From Sparassis latifolia (Eukaryota; Basidiomycota; Agaricomycetes; Polyporales; Sparassidaceae): 64,000 bases of DNA. Made by a program: the position numbers and the translations under genes. The DNA lies in the NCBI GenBank assembly GCA_018466975.1, contig CM031552.1:930001-994000 (forward strand), written 5' to 3'. The notes under the pieces were generated by a model, which ran no database searches, was not told where the DNA came from, and saw nothing but the letters and a program-made list of their open reading frames with translations. Numbering within the stretch: the stretch's first letter is position 1; every line of letters begins with the position of its first letter. Positions 13,521 through 24,125 of this stretch are shown one piece after another.

Positions 13521-15411
13521 CTAGAGTTCATCAGCCGCCCGCCCGACACCATCGTCTCTAATGGTATCTTCCGTCTCTCCACCAGGGAAGGCACCGAGCC
13601 ACTTCCGCAGGATAGCATTCACCTCCCGAGGATGCTCTAGGTGGAGCCAATGCTCCGCATCGAGTGTCTATAATACGCGTCGACCCATCAATACGGTCGA
13701 GTTGTTGCGAATAGCGCAAGTGCTTACCTCAGTCGTGAGGTTCGGAAGATACTTCTCGCTTCCCAAGAGTTTTGCTGCTACGACCCAGTCTGCTACAGGA
13801 TCCTAAGGGGATCGTCGGGATGTCTATCAACGATTTCAGGTATAGATTTTAATTGAGGTGCCTACATTCAGTGGCAGGACGGATAGGACAGGCTGCGAGA
13901 TTGTGAAATTGCCTTGGTTGTGCGTGAACTCCCAAGAGAGCTGGCGGTTCTGTGGGCGGGAACGCATCAATAATTCACTTGTATTGTTCTGTGTACGTAT
14001 GGAACTCACCCCATTCGTGTAGAATCCAAGGGCTACGAGATGGCAAAGGAGCGGTTTCAAATAAGCGGATGCAACTTGAAGTAACTTACAACTCACTGGG
14101 TCCAAACCCTTGGATCTCGAACTGCTCGACCCAATAATCCTCTTCCTCCGGTGTGAGGAACGGGATAGGCGGTATCTGCATCGTGCTCATCAGTGAATAC
14201 AGCCACCGACCGATTTGACCGCAAGCACCTCCTCAACGTCTTTCCATCCGCCCAAAAATGACTCCGGATCAATGAGGAACGCGTCGGGCGGCGGACTGGC
14301 GGCAGTGCGCAGAGTCGCGCGGAGCGTGCGGCGGGGGTTTGCGTTGAGCTCTGCCGCTGCGCGCTCGTTCTGGGCGAGGAAGAGTTGATAAGCGAGTTTC
14401 CGGAGCGAGGAGACGAGTGCACTGTTCGGGACGTAGTGACCTGCCGAAGGGATATACTGTTCCTCGCAGGGGTGGTGAGTGGATATAAATTTAGGAAGAG
14501 AATAGGGCGTACAGGGATGGCCATACCAATGACACCCTCGATCAGATCTGGTCTCATACGCGCCGCCTCGTAGCAAATCTGTGAGCCCCAATCGTGCCTT
14601 TAAATAGAATGAGCGACAATGGGTGCACACCAAGGATATTGACTTGCCCCATACAGATGGCGTGGCTGACGCCGGCATGCTCGAGCGCACAGACCATGTC
14701 GCCGACATGGTCTCCCCATGTCCCAGAGGACTCTATATCCCCTGGATGCGTCGATGACGCGAACCCACGGTGATCAGGAGCGACAATATGGTATTCGTCC
14801 TGCGAACGTGAGTTGTGAGAAATCAGTCAATACATTGCGCGTTTGTCGTCGGAATAAAGTATAGGGGAAGGTATCAGAGGTGTAGATATGTTGCAATGGC
14901 CAGTCTGTCCAGAAATTTGTTATACCATACACTGGACAGAGGCCACCGCGAAATCCTAACGCACAATATAATTCTAGATTCACGGTACTTAGCGCCATGC
15001 AGAAACATGCGCATATATGCCCTCTTCCCCAGAATACACGCATGCGACAGCAGATGGATGAAAGAGAAGTCAAGACACAGGCATACTTTGAATTCTTCGA
15101 TCTGGTACTTCCAACTATGCCAGAGGCTCGGCCAGCCGGGTTCCATGACTATGGTCTTTTCTGCATCTGAATTGATGTCTGCGTAATCTGTGGAGGTCTC
15201 TCGCATGTAGAAGGATCGCAGGGTAACAACATAGGGACATACGGATCTCGATGTCCTTGACCTCTTGTGTGAGTCGGTTGAGCGCTTTGCAATCAGCGAC
15301 CTTTCTGGGGATGTCCCTCGGGCTGAAGGATACTGGGATGATATTATCCGCCGTACAGGTTCTGAACGCCACGAATGCGCTCCAAGCGAGGAGGGCAGTA
15401 CGAAGGTGCAT
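13521..15411 (-). CDS. Secreted-pathway alpha/beta hydrolase A (epoxide hydrolase-like), xDEL tail
   Basis: Alpha/beta-hydrolase of the epoxide hydrolase group, about 380 residues after splicing. It starts with a signal peptide (MHLRTALLAWSAFVAFRTCTA) and then a fungal N-terminal EHN-type segment with SFSPRDIPRKVADCKALNRL. The nucleophile motif HDWGSQICYEAARMRPD is present near 14550-14600, and the catalytic His lies in AEHWLHLEHPREVNAILRKW near 13620-13660. The oxyanion-hole motif is altered: the sequence reads MEPGWPSLWHSWKYQ where HGWP is expected, as in paralogue B at 42744-44352. The protein ends GVGRAADEL, an ER-retention-like tail. The substrate is unknown. CATAAATA about 86 bases upstream on this strand may be the TATA element. 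It is divergent from IMP dehydrogenase. Confidence 0.88.
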
Positions 15412-15661
15412 TCCAGTCTATGTTTCGGAGAAAAAAGAAGGGGCGTGAGTGGAAGACACTAGAAAAAGAGAACCCCGGCCACAGACCGGAAAGACATATT
15501 TATGAGGCGCTAAGCCAGGGAGGGAAGCTGTCTGAACGCACGTACATACTGGCCGGAGGATTGGCCTTGCGCCCAATCAATGACAATTATCCGCTTACAC
15601 ACCCTTACCCGCCAGAAAATATTCATTTTCTCGGACGCGTCTTCAGCAGGGACGGCGCCAA

Positions 15662-15668
15662 TATAAAA
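15662..15668 (+). promoter_or_regulatory. TATA box of IMP dehydrogenase
   Basis: TATAAAA lies 54 bases upstream of the ATG at 15716, in the 304-base divergent promoter shared with hydrolase A. Confidence 0.55.
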
Positions 15669-15715
15669 TTTTGGCAACTCTTTCTTTGCCCACCACCTGC
15701 CCACCACCGTCGACG

Positions 15716-17714
15716 ATGCCCTCCAAGACCTTCCTCGATCCTGCGACGGCCATTGAGCATCTCTGCATGTATGACCGATCCGACGGGCTCGCCGTCGGCG
15801 AGCTCATGAACTCGGCCGTACACGGTGGTCTCACCTATAACGACTTCCTCATGCTCCCTGGAAAAATCGACTTCGGCGCACACGAGGTCACGACGGAGAG
15901 CAGGGTCACCCGCAACGTCGTGCTCCGCACGCCCTTCATGAGCAGCCCCATGGACACTGTCACTGAGGGCGAGATGGCTATAGCCATGGCGGTGAGCGCG
16001 ACGCAGCTAACGACCACCGCACCGTGTCCGACTGTCCCTGTGTGCTTGTAGCTCCTCGGCGGCATCGGCGTCATCCACCACAACCAGTCCCCCGAGGAAC
16101 AGGCCGCCATGGTGCGTGCTGTGAAGCGTCACGAGAACGGCTTCATTGCGAACCCGGTCGTTTTGTCCCCATCTCACCGTGTAGAGCACGTCCTCGACGT
16201 GAAAGAGCGGCTCGGCTTCGCTGGTGTACCCATTACAGGTGCGTACATGCGTCCCACGGTCTGGGTTGCTTCCCCCCTCCGTACCTGATGATAATAATTT
16301 CACAACCTTCGTTCTTCCGAGCAACGCGTTTTGCACGTGTGATATGCGGAGTTTTATACCCATTTTCCATCTGACTTATTCCTTATCTTTCTGTGTCTCA
16401 GCAGCTGATTCTTGTTTGATGTAGACACCGGCGCGCTTGGGGGCAAGCTCCTCGGCATTGTCACGAACCGAGATATCCAGTTCCGCTCGCCTACGACACC
16501 CCTCTCCGAGGTAATGACCACCGACCTGGTGACCGCGCCAGAGGGCATCACACTGCAGGAGGCCAACGACATCCTGCGCGACTCAAAAAAGGGCAAGCTG
16601 CCCATCGTCAACAAAGAGGGCCGCTTGACCTCGCTCCTCGCGCGCTCGGACTTACTCAAGAACCAGAATTACCCGCTCGCGTCGAAGCTGCCCGAGAGCA
16701 AACAGCTGTATGCCGCCGCGGCGATCGGGACGCGCCCGGCGGACCGTGCGCGGCTCGCGGTGCTCGTCGACGCGGGCCTCGATATCGTCGTGCTGGACTC
16801 GTCGCAGGGAAACTCGGTGTACCAGGTCGAGACGATCCAGTGGATCAAGCAGACGTACCCGAAGCTGGAGGTCATCGCCGGCAACGTCGTCACGCGCGAG
16901 CAGGCGGCGGCGCTGATCGCCGCGGGCGCGGACGGCCTGCGGATTGGGATGGGCTCCGGCTCGATCTGCATCACGCAGGAGGTCATGGCGGTGGGCCGCC
17001 CGCAGGCGACCGCGGTGTACGCGGTGGCGGAGTTTGCGAGCAAGTTTGGGGTGCCGGTCATCGCGGACGGCGGGATCGGCAATGTGGGGCATATCGTGAA
17101 GGCGCTGGCGCTCGGGGCGGGTGCGGTGATGATGGGCGGGCTGCTGGCGGGCACGACGGAGGCGCCCGGGGAGTACTTTTGGCATGAGGGCAAGCGCGTC
17201 AAGGCGTACCGCGGCATGGGCAGCATCGTGCGTACCCCTCCTGACTCTCGGGTAGTGTCTCTGGTGCTCACCGGACACACAGGAGGCGATGGAGCAGGGC
17301 AAGCCCATGCCGCCGTCGGCGGAGGTGAACGGGACGGGCCCGGTCAAGCACTCGCGGAAGAAGGCGACGCACGAGAACGCGGCGACGACGCGGTACTTCT
17401 CCGAGTCGTCTGCGGTGAAGGTCGCGCAGGGCGTGTCGGGCGACGTGCAGGACAAGGGCACTGTGCGCGCGTTCATCCCGTATTTGTACACGGGCCTGCA
17501 GCACTCGCTCCAGGACATCGGCGTGCGCAACGTCTCGCAGCTCCAGGAGGGCGTGCGGGCGGGTCAGGTGCGCTTCGAGCTCCGCACCGCGAGCGCGCAG
17601 GTCGAGGGTGGTGTGCATGGGCTGAATTCGTGCGTCAATCGTTGACTGTCTTTGTGCGGTTTGCTGATCGCAGTGTGGTTGTGCTGCAGGTATACGAAGC
17701 GGCTCTTTGCGTAG
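15716..17714 (+). CDS. Inosine-5'-monophosphate dehydrogenase
   Basis: Oxidises IMP to XMP with NAD+, the committed step of guanine nucleotide synthesis, as a cytosolic tetramer. The start [16 protein letters not shown] is followed by [12 protein letters not shown] and [17 protein letters not shown]-pair region contains [15 protein letters not shown] and [20 protein letters not shown]. The catalytic half holds [19 protein letters not shown], the loop with the active-site Cys [24 protein letters not shown] and YRGMGSIEAM. Introns are near 15991-16051, 16238-16424 (longer than usual, about 187 bases), 17230-17283 and 17628-17690. The last one joins GLNS to YTKRLFA and the stop. Length is close to the family norm of about 525 residues. 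The gene is very GC-rich in its 3' half. Confidence 0.96.
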
Positions 17715-17934
17715 AGTGGAGGGTGCGAGCAGTGTTGTATCCATACCACCCGCACGAACATTGTATTTTTGTCGTGGACACACTACACGGATTGATGTTT
17801 GTCTCAGAATCTACTTGCGAGACCGCCGACGGGCTAATAGTAATTCGAGTGAGCTGCCGACTTTCCATCAAGTGCTGATTATACGCAGTCTATCATTCGG
17901 GAAAACGTAAAGCAAACAAACAAACAGATACATG

Positions 17935-18564
17935 TTATCGACTAGGTCGTATCCAAGGGGCCAGAGCACTGCCCTTGAACCGCTTGAAGTACCCGTCGAG
18001 CTCCTTGGCCCAAGCAAACAGCTCAGGTATTTGCGACTTGTCCACGTTCTCGAAGAGACCGTGCAATTCCTGGCGGAGAAATCCGGAGACCGTCGAACCG
18101 CCATGGCCGTCGTATATGCCTACGAAGAGGACCTGGCGAGCTAAGGCGTCTGGCAAAGCAGATGGATCCCAGTCTATTTGGAAAGACTTCTTGAGACTTG
18201 GACGGAGCTCCTCCGGGTTAAGCGAGAGGGAGACGAAGGAGTAGAAGTCTTCCTGGGTATTAGAACGAGATCAGATGCAAAGGAAGACATACAGATTCGG
18301 AGACATACAGTCGCTCTCCACGAGATGAAGCGACACCTATGATTTTGGGGTTATTGAGGAGGAGACGTGCGGAGCCTCCTATAGAAGAGGGCGAGAACGT
18401 TTAATAGAGCAGTGGCGTGTGAGACGTAGGAATTCACCTGGGGTCGAGAAGCGGATATAGTCATGATAGCGGACGACGTTCTTCTGTACGAAGGTACGTG
18501 GTCGAGATCTTGTGAGTACGGGAGACTGAAAGGAGTGCCAAAGTGAACTCGACGCGCGTGTCAT
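17935..18564 (-). pseudogene. PP2C-type protein phosphatase, N-terminal fragment only
   Basis: Three exons encode MTRASSSLWHSFQSPVLTRS (basic, acid-free, like a mitochondrial presequence), then VRYHDYIRFSTPGGSARLLL, GVASSRGERLYVSESEDFYS and the metal-binding PP2C motif FVGIYDGHGGSTVSGFLRQE. Splicing is clean (introns near 18245-18290 and 18385-18435). The frame ends in LAPWIRPSR at 17935, about 150 residues in. PP2C enzymes need another 200 or so residues carrying the later Asp ligands (DGxW and GxxDN motifs). None occurs in the 220 bases before the convergent IMP dehydrogenase stop. The gene therefore looks truncated at its 3' end. It may be a relic or may encode a short non-catalytic protein. 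Confidence 0.8.
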
Positions 18565-18886
18565 GCAGACTGACTAAGCAGGGATCTTATCTGACAAGAA
18601 CGCGTCGCGTGTCCGGCGCGTATAAATGGCATCGACGCACATTCGTCGACTCGTTCTTTCTTCTCCATCCAAGTGTTTAAGTTAAAACTTTCGTCAAATA
18701 TTCGCGCTCGGAATCACTACTGCATCCTCATGTGCATGTGCTGGACCACCAATGACGGGAATGACTACTGTGCCTCGCGTCGACTTCACTGCTCTCCCAT
18801 AAATACTCGCCGAATGTCTCTCGTCCTTCCCCCCGTCCTCCAGGTCATCCCCCTCGGCCTCTCTCTGCTTCCTTGGCCACCCAAGC

Positions 18887-20916
18887 ATGTTGAATACCGC
18901 TCTTCTCCTCGCATCTCTTACCTTCGTCCGTGCAGCATCGACCATTGATCCTGCCTCGTCCATCGCAGGTTCCACCGTCAGCTTTTCCTTCCCACCCGCA
19001 GGTGCCACGTTCACTGCGTATGAAGCCTACTTCCCCGATGCTTCGGAAGTTGGATATCCCGGTCCCACTCCTAGTTGGTATCTTTTCTTCTGTCCAAATG
19101 TAGTCGATGTACTCATCCTGTAACTTTACTCAGCTGGTGATGAGGCGGAGGCTATCCAGACTGCTCCCGTTGCGGCACTCAACCTCGATGCCTACCCTCT
19201 CGTGAACCCATTGGCCCAGTACACAGGAGATGTCCCCTCGTTCAACCCCTTGCACCACTGGGGAAACCTCGGTCCCTGGTATTCTGTCGGTGATGCCTTT
19301 GGTCTGCCTGACGCCTCGCCACAGATTCCTGCTGGGTGTGAGCTCACGCAAGTCCATCTTATCCATCGCCACGGTGCCAGATACCCCACGTCTGGTTCGG
19401 ATCCAGGCCAGTTTGCGGCCTTCGTCCACTCGGCCGCCGAGGGCGCCGGTTTTACTGCGACCGGTCCCTTAAAATTCTTGAATTCGTGGACGTACAAGCT
19501 TGGCGCTGAGATATTGACTCCGTTCGGTCGAGAACAGCTGTGAGGTTCTCGGTCCGTGCTGTTGTGGAGACAGACTAACCGTGACTTCATCTAGCTATGA
19601 ACTCGGGGTGGGCTTCCGGGTGAAATACGGGGAACTCTTGAAGAGATTCAATGCTCTTCCCGTATGGCGGACAACCTCAGAGGGTAAGCTCTTGAACACT
19701 TTCGCTTTATGCTGCAGAAGACTGATTGCTCCCATCAGAGCGAATGGTTGACTCTGCGTCAGTGCAGTGGATTTTTTTGCGCGAGATCGAAGTTGACAGT
19801 CAGCTCTAGTTTGCAATTTGCTGCAGGTTTCTTCGGTGTACAGCAATACCAGACCTCCTACTATGAGGAGATCATCGTCAATAACTCTGGCTTTAACAGC
19901 ACGCTGTCTCCATCGAACGCGTGCCTGAACTCTAACAACGCAGTCGGCAATCTCGGTGGCGTATACTCCGGCAATTGGACCGACATCTACCTCAACGGTA
20001 CCGTAGAGAGGTTGCAGCAGTATGTGACCGGTCTTGAGCTGAACACGAACTATGTGTTCGGGATGCAGCAGCTTTGTGCTTATGAGATTGTCGCTCTCGG
20101 CTATTCGGACTTCTGCGATATCTTCACTGTGGAGGAATGGCTTGGTTTTGAGTACGCAAACGGTGCGTACGCACTTCATCGCAGTTTGGTCGTGCCATTT
20201 GACGTCTCTCTCAGACCTGATCTTCTGGTACAGTAACGGTCCCGGAAGTCCCGTCGCTGCTGCACAGGGAATAGGCTATATCCAGGAGCTCGTGTCGCGC
20301 CTGACACAGACACCGCTCACGGTATTCGACACCAGCACGAATGGAACGTTGGATGGCAATCCGATCACGTTCCCGCTCAACCAACCCATTTATGTGGACG
20401 CGACTTATGACACCGTCATCGCGCAAAGTGCGTATCCGCAAGGCGCTTATAGGAGGCCGGCGTTGATCATATGTATACAGTCGTTACTGCGCTCAATTTC
20501 ACCACTTTGGCTGCGAATGGTCCTCTGCCAGTTGACCATATTCCGGCATACCAGGTGCGTGGTACCGCGATTTTGCGCTGAGCCGTCACTCAGTTATTTC
20601 CATCACGCAGACCTACCACGTGAACCAGATTGCACCGTTTGGCTCGAACCTCGTGGGACAGGTCGTATCCTGTCCCGCATCTCCGCAGAACGCGACGCAG
20701 GAGTCGTTTATCCGCTTCATCCTGAACGATGGCGTCGTGCCGCTCACGGGCATCGCCCACTGTGAAACGCCCAATCCTGATGGCCTGTGCTCGGTGGCGA
20801 ACTTTGTGCAGGGCATGCAGGAGCGCATCGCGCAGGTGAACTTCAACTACGACTGCTTCGCCGACTATCCTGCGCCGTACCCGGATGACATCATCGACGG
20901 GCGAGAGTGGAAGTAG
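18887..20916 (+). CDS. Secreted histidine acid phosphatase (phytase-like)
   Basis: Phosphomonoesterase of the histidine acid phosphatase/phytase clade, probably extracellular. It begins with a signal peptide (MLNTALLLASLTFVRAAS). A first intron with donor GTTGGT restores GPTPTGDEAEAIQTAP. The catalytic RHGARYPTSGSD is intact near 19370. Many N-glycosylation sequons follow (NNSGFNSTLS, GNWTDIYLNGT). The C-terminal half has FCDIFTVEEWLGFEYA, and near 20390 PIYVDATYDTVIA replaces the expected ATHD proton-donor motif. The Asp is kept but the His is Tyr. The end, CFADYPAPYPDDIIDGREW, matches the family. About seven short introns. The 322-base region upstream is shared with the truncated PP2C gene. 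Confidence 0.9.
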
Positions 20917-21637
20917 AGGAAGTGTTTGTACAAAAAAGATATCACCAATACATGGGTGAATGTTGAAGTGATGCATATCAATTGTATGTACTAGAGTACT
21001 AGAGTAAACCCGTGGCCATCAGCAAAACCCAACTTTTTCTTCGGGAGCTATTTAGACTTTTTGGTCTGACAACCCTTATTTAAGGCAATAAGTGATCAAA
21101 TAAGTGTCAATAAGTTCGATTTGAGACACTCATGTAATATGCATTAGGCTCCTTTTTATATCCTTAAATAAGGACTATAAGTGCATCTAAGTCAGTTACG
21201 CTCTTAAGTAAAAGTTGGGTTTTGCTGATGAATACAATGTACAAGAGCATCTCCAAATAATTTTGAGGCAATCGGTGCAAAGGATCCAGCTGTAGGAAAA
21301 AATATGGCACTTCTAGGGTCATATGGCATATCCGGGTCACTGATAGTACATGTACAACAGCAACCGCAGAACCAGCTGCGGGCAAACAGTACACGTAGCA
21401 GTCGTCCGTCCGAGGAGTGAGTAGCAATGTCCGGGTTCCGCATCTGTATCTAAGATATCGAACGTAGCAGATAGCAATAGAATGTAACAGCGTCAGCTGT
21501 AACTGTATCCGAGATAGTGTGGCGTTAGAGCATGATCTATGTGTATACGTACGTGAGGGCGTTGAAGACGCCAGGTCCTCATTTTGTGGCAGAGACGAGT
21601 CGAAAAGAGGGGGGGTCATACTATGAGACGTGGGTCT
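20917..21637. other. Convergent intergenic region with a MITE
   Basis: Separates the phosphatase and GH72 stop codons. It holds the 214-base MITE at 21017-21230. I see nothing else in the rest. Confidence 0.7.
21017..21230. mobile_element. MITE family 1, copy 1
   Basis: A 214-base AT-rich element with 21-base terminal inverted repeats beginning CATCAGCAAAACCCAACTTT and ending in the exact complement. The interior has a second inverted motif (CTTATTTAAGG near 21075 and CCTTAAATAAGG near 21162). A second copy lies at 31888-32110. There is no coding capacity. A target-site duplication is not clear. Confidence 0.88.
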
Positions 21638-24125
21638 TCAAAAGACGATCATGGCAGCGCCACCAGCGCCGGCGAGGACGCTGAGCAGTACGCCGCACAG
21701 AGCCGTGAGCGGGAGGTCGTGCACGCTGCCCGCCGCGCTCTTCGAGCCCGAGCCGCTGGAACCGCTGGTACTGCTGACGATCGGGTGCGTCGTTGCGCTC
21801 GCGGCGACGCTCGTGGGGCTGGGGATGCCAATGCCGCTCGCGAAGCCCGCTGCGAGACACGAGCTGGTCGCGCTGGCGACGGCGGACGCGGCGGTGGGCT
21901 TCCCGGAGGACTGCACGGTCGCCAGCCCGCCAAAGTCGCACGCCTGCGCGTTGCGGCTCTGGTCCTCGTAGTACGTGTCGAGCGCGATGTTGAGCTGCTG
22001 GAGGGGCGCGCAGTACGAGAGATCGCCGTACACGCCCGCGGAGCCGTTGCCCGAGATCGCTGAGCACGCGGTCGAGCTCTCACCGCACACGGTGCCGATC
22101 ATGGTCCCCACCGTGCCGAGGTCGGTCGCGTCCGTGTACGTCGACAGGCAGGACAGCTGGTTCACCACGCACTCGCACACGCTGTTGTCCGGCGTGTACG
22201 GTAGATTCGTGCTGACTAGCCAAGATGAATTCGATGCGGGACACGAGACGGGTTCAGCGATTGTCGGCGTGTACGACGACAAGCTCTGGTTAGCGGGCGC
22301 GATCCCCGCCAGCGCATTCTTCAGGTTCGTAAAGTCCTGCGTGGTGGTGATCGACTGCCCGTCCGCAGAGATGTCCACCAGCCCGTAATTGTTCGTCTGA
22401 TTGTTGTATTCCTGCCGGGCTGTCAACAACCCCGTCCGTCGAGCTCGACGGCGCACTCACGTAGACGATCCCGCCCGACCACACCGGCGTCATGTCGCTT
22501 CCGTACAACACCGCCACCTCCGTGAACGGCCGGGGCTCCACCTGGTTGCACCCGTATTCCGAGAAGAACGCCGGCTGGGTGGCCTCGTCAGAGTACAGAC
22601 ACCACACCGGACGCATGCGTCCTACGCACCACGCCGAGACTCGCCAGCTCCTCCGTCCGCGCCTGGTACCCCGACTGGGTGAACGAGCTGTTCCCGCACC
22701 ACTCGTAGATGTTCACGCCCCAGTAGTCCTGCATCGCCGTCAGCGCCGGTAGAGATTCTGCAGCAGGCACGCACAATCGACGTCGTCGTGTTCTCGCACG
22801 CGAGGTAGTACGGCAGCGCAACGCGCGAGTTCGGCGAGTCTGTCGCCGTGTACTGCGAGACGGTCAGTGTGAGCGAGGCAGACTTGGCAATCCTACGCAC
22901 GCCGACCAGTTGGGAGTAGTTGTGCGCTTTCAGGTACGCCTTGATGTCGCGCACGCCCGCCTTGATGTACGGTGCCGCGTCGTCGTCTCCCGCGTTGCTA
23001 ATCTGAGAGGTGATGGGTCAGTAAATCAGAAGCGTTGTATGATTTCAACGTGGGAGCCTGCAGGTGCCCGGGAAATCTGGCTCGGCCCGCGTCATGGTCG
23101 ATCCGATATGCTCGGACATTGCAAGCTTCGAAATAAACTAGCACCTGGGGTACGAGACAAAAGCCTGAAGTCACAAAAACTCCAGGCCAACGTGGGCTCA
23201 AACACGCTGAAGCCAACAGAGACCGGAGCTCACGCCGCAGCCGGATTCCATCCCCGCAGCCGGGTGCACCCAGGCGGAAACGCGCACGACACGTCCACCA
23301 TGTAGAGTGGAGCGTACAATCCTCGTCCGGACCCAGCTGACGCGTGAACAATCGTGAAACGGCTGGTCGTACACCGTCCCGTCGAAATGGACACCGCGAC
23401 TTGCGAGCTCACGCAACCAGACATCCACGGTCAACCATGAGCCCGAAATCGAGGGAGAGGACACCATTCAGTGCCAGGCGCCTCGCTGCGGTTTACACCC
23501 AAATGCATCAGGCGTTATCACGGCGTTTGTGCGCCAACCCGGCCATGGTCTAGCAACGTCCGGACCGTATCATTGCAGGTGGGACACAACCTGCAAAGGC
23601 CTCCATGAAGAGTAGAGACGACACTCACCACTTCGTTTCCGACGTTGAACCCGAGGATATTCGAGTAGCTGCCGAACGCCTCGATGGTAGAGATGAAATT
23701 CGTCAATAGACCGACGTTCCAGCTGGGATCGGTGCTGCTGATGGCGTCGTTCGGTGCGGGGGTGGCGAGGTCGAGGAGGACGTAGACCCCGGCAGAGTTG
23801 AGCGCGGACATGCACGCGCTGTGGTCGAGGGAGGCGTTGACCTGATAGACGCGGATGAGGTTAATGCCGAGCTGCTGGAAGTAGGGGATGTCGCGCTGGC
23901 AGCCCTGGCCGTTGGCGAGGGGGTCGAGGGCGCTGATGGAGCCGGTGGCGGCGATGGGGAGGACTGCGTGCTGCCATAGTTGGCGGAGTAGGCGAGGCCC
24001 TTGACGTAGAAGCGGTCGCCGGTGAGGGCGTCAAAGAAAAAGCTGCCCTTGGAGGTGATCGGGTTCAGGGCGGAGACCGCGCTGGCGAGCACGGCGGCGA
24101 CGGCGAGGAGGGGCGTGAAGAACAT
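21638..24125 (-). CDS. GPI-anchored beta-1,3-glucanosyltransferase, GH72 with CBM43 (Gas/Gel type)
   Basis: Cell-wall enzyme that cleaves and religates beta-1,3-glucan at the plasma-membrane face. A signal peptide ([19 protein letters not shown]) precedes [20 protein letters not shown]. The acid/base Glu lies in LGFNVGNEV near 23635, and the nucleophile Glu in [17 protein letters not shown] near 22550. [17 protein letters not shown] is also typical. A Cys-rich CBM43/X8 module follows ([38 protein letters not shown]). The end is a Ser/Gly-rich linker and a hydrophobic tail ([20 protein letters not shown]), a GPI-anchor signal. Introns are short except one at 23003-23628 (626 bases), placed directly after GNEV. 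Splicing there gives [20 protein letters not shown], so the product remains intact. Confidence 0.93.

Noticed and set aside
16652..17530. Minus-strand frames of 200-290 codons opposite IMP dehydrogenase
   Set aside because: They are exact antisense of well-conserved IMP dehydrogenase exons, and their products are Arg/Ala-rich with no domain.
23198..23467. Small frame inside the long GH72 intron as a nested gene
   Set aside because: 89 codons, start context weak and no recognisable motif. It is kept only as part of the long-intron observation.
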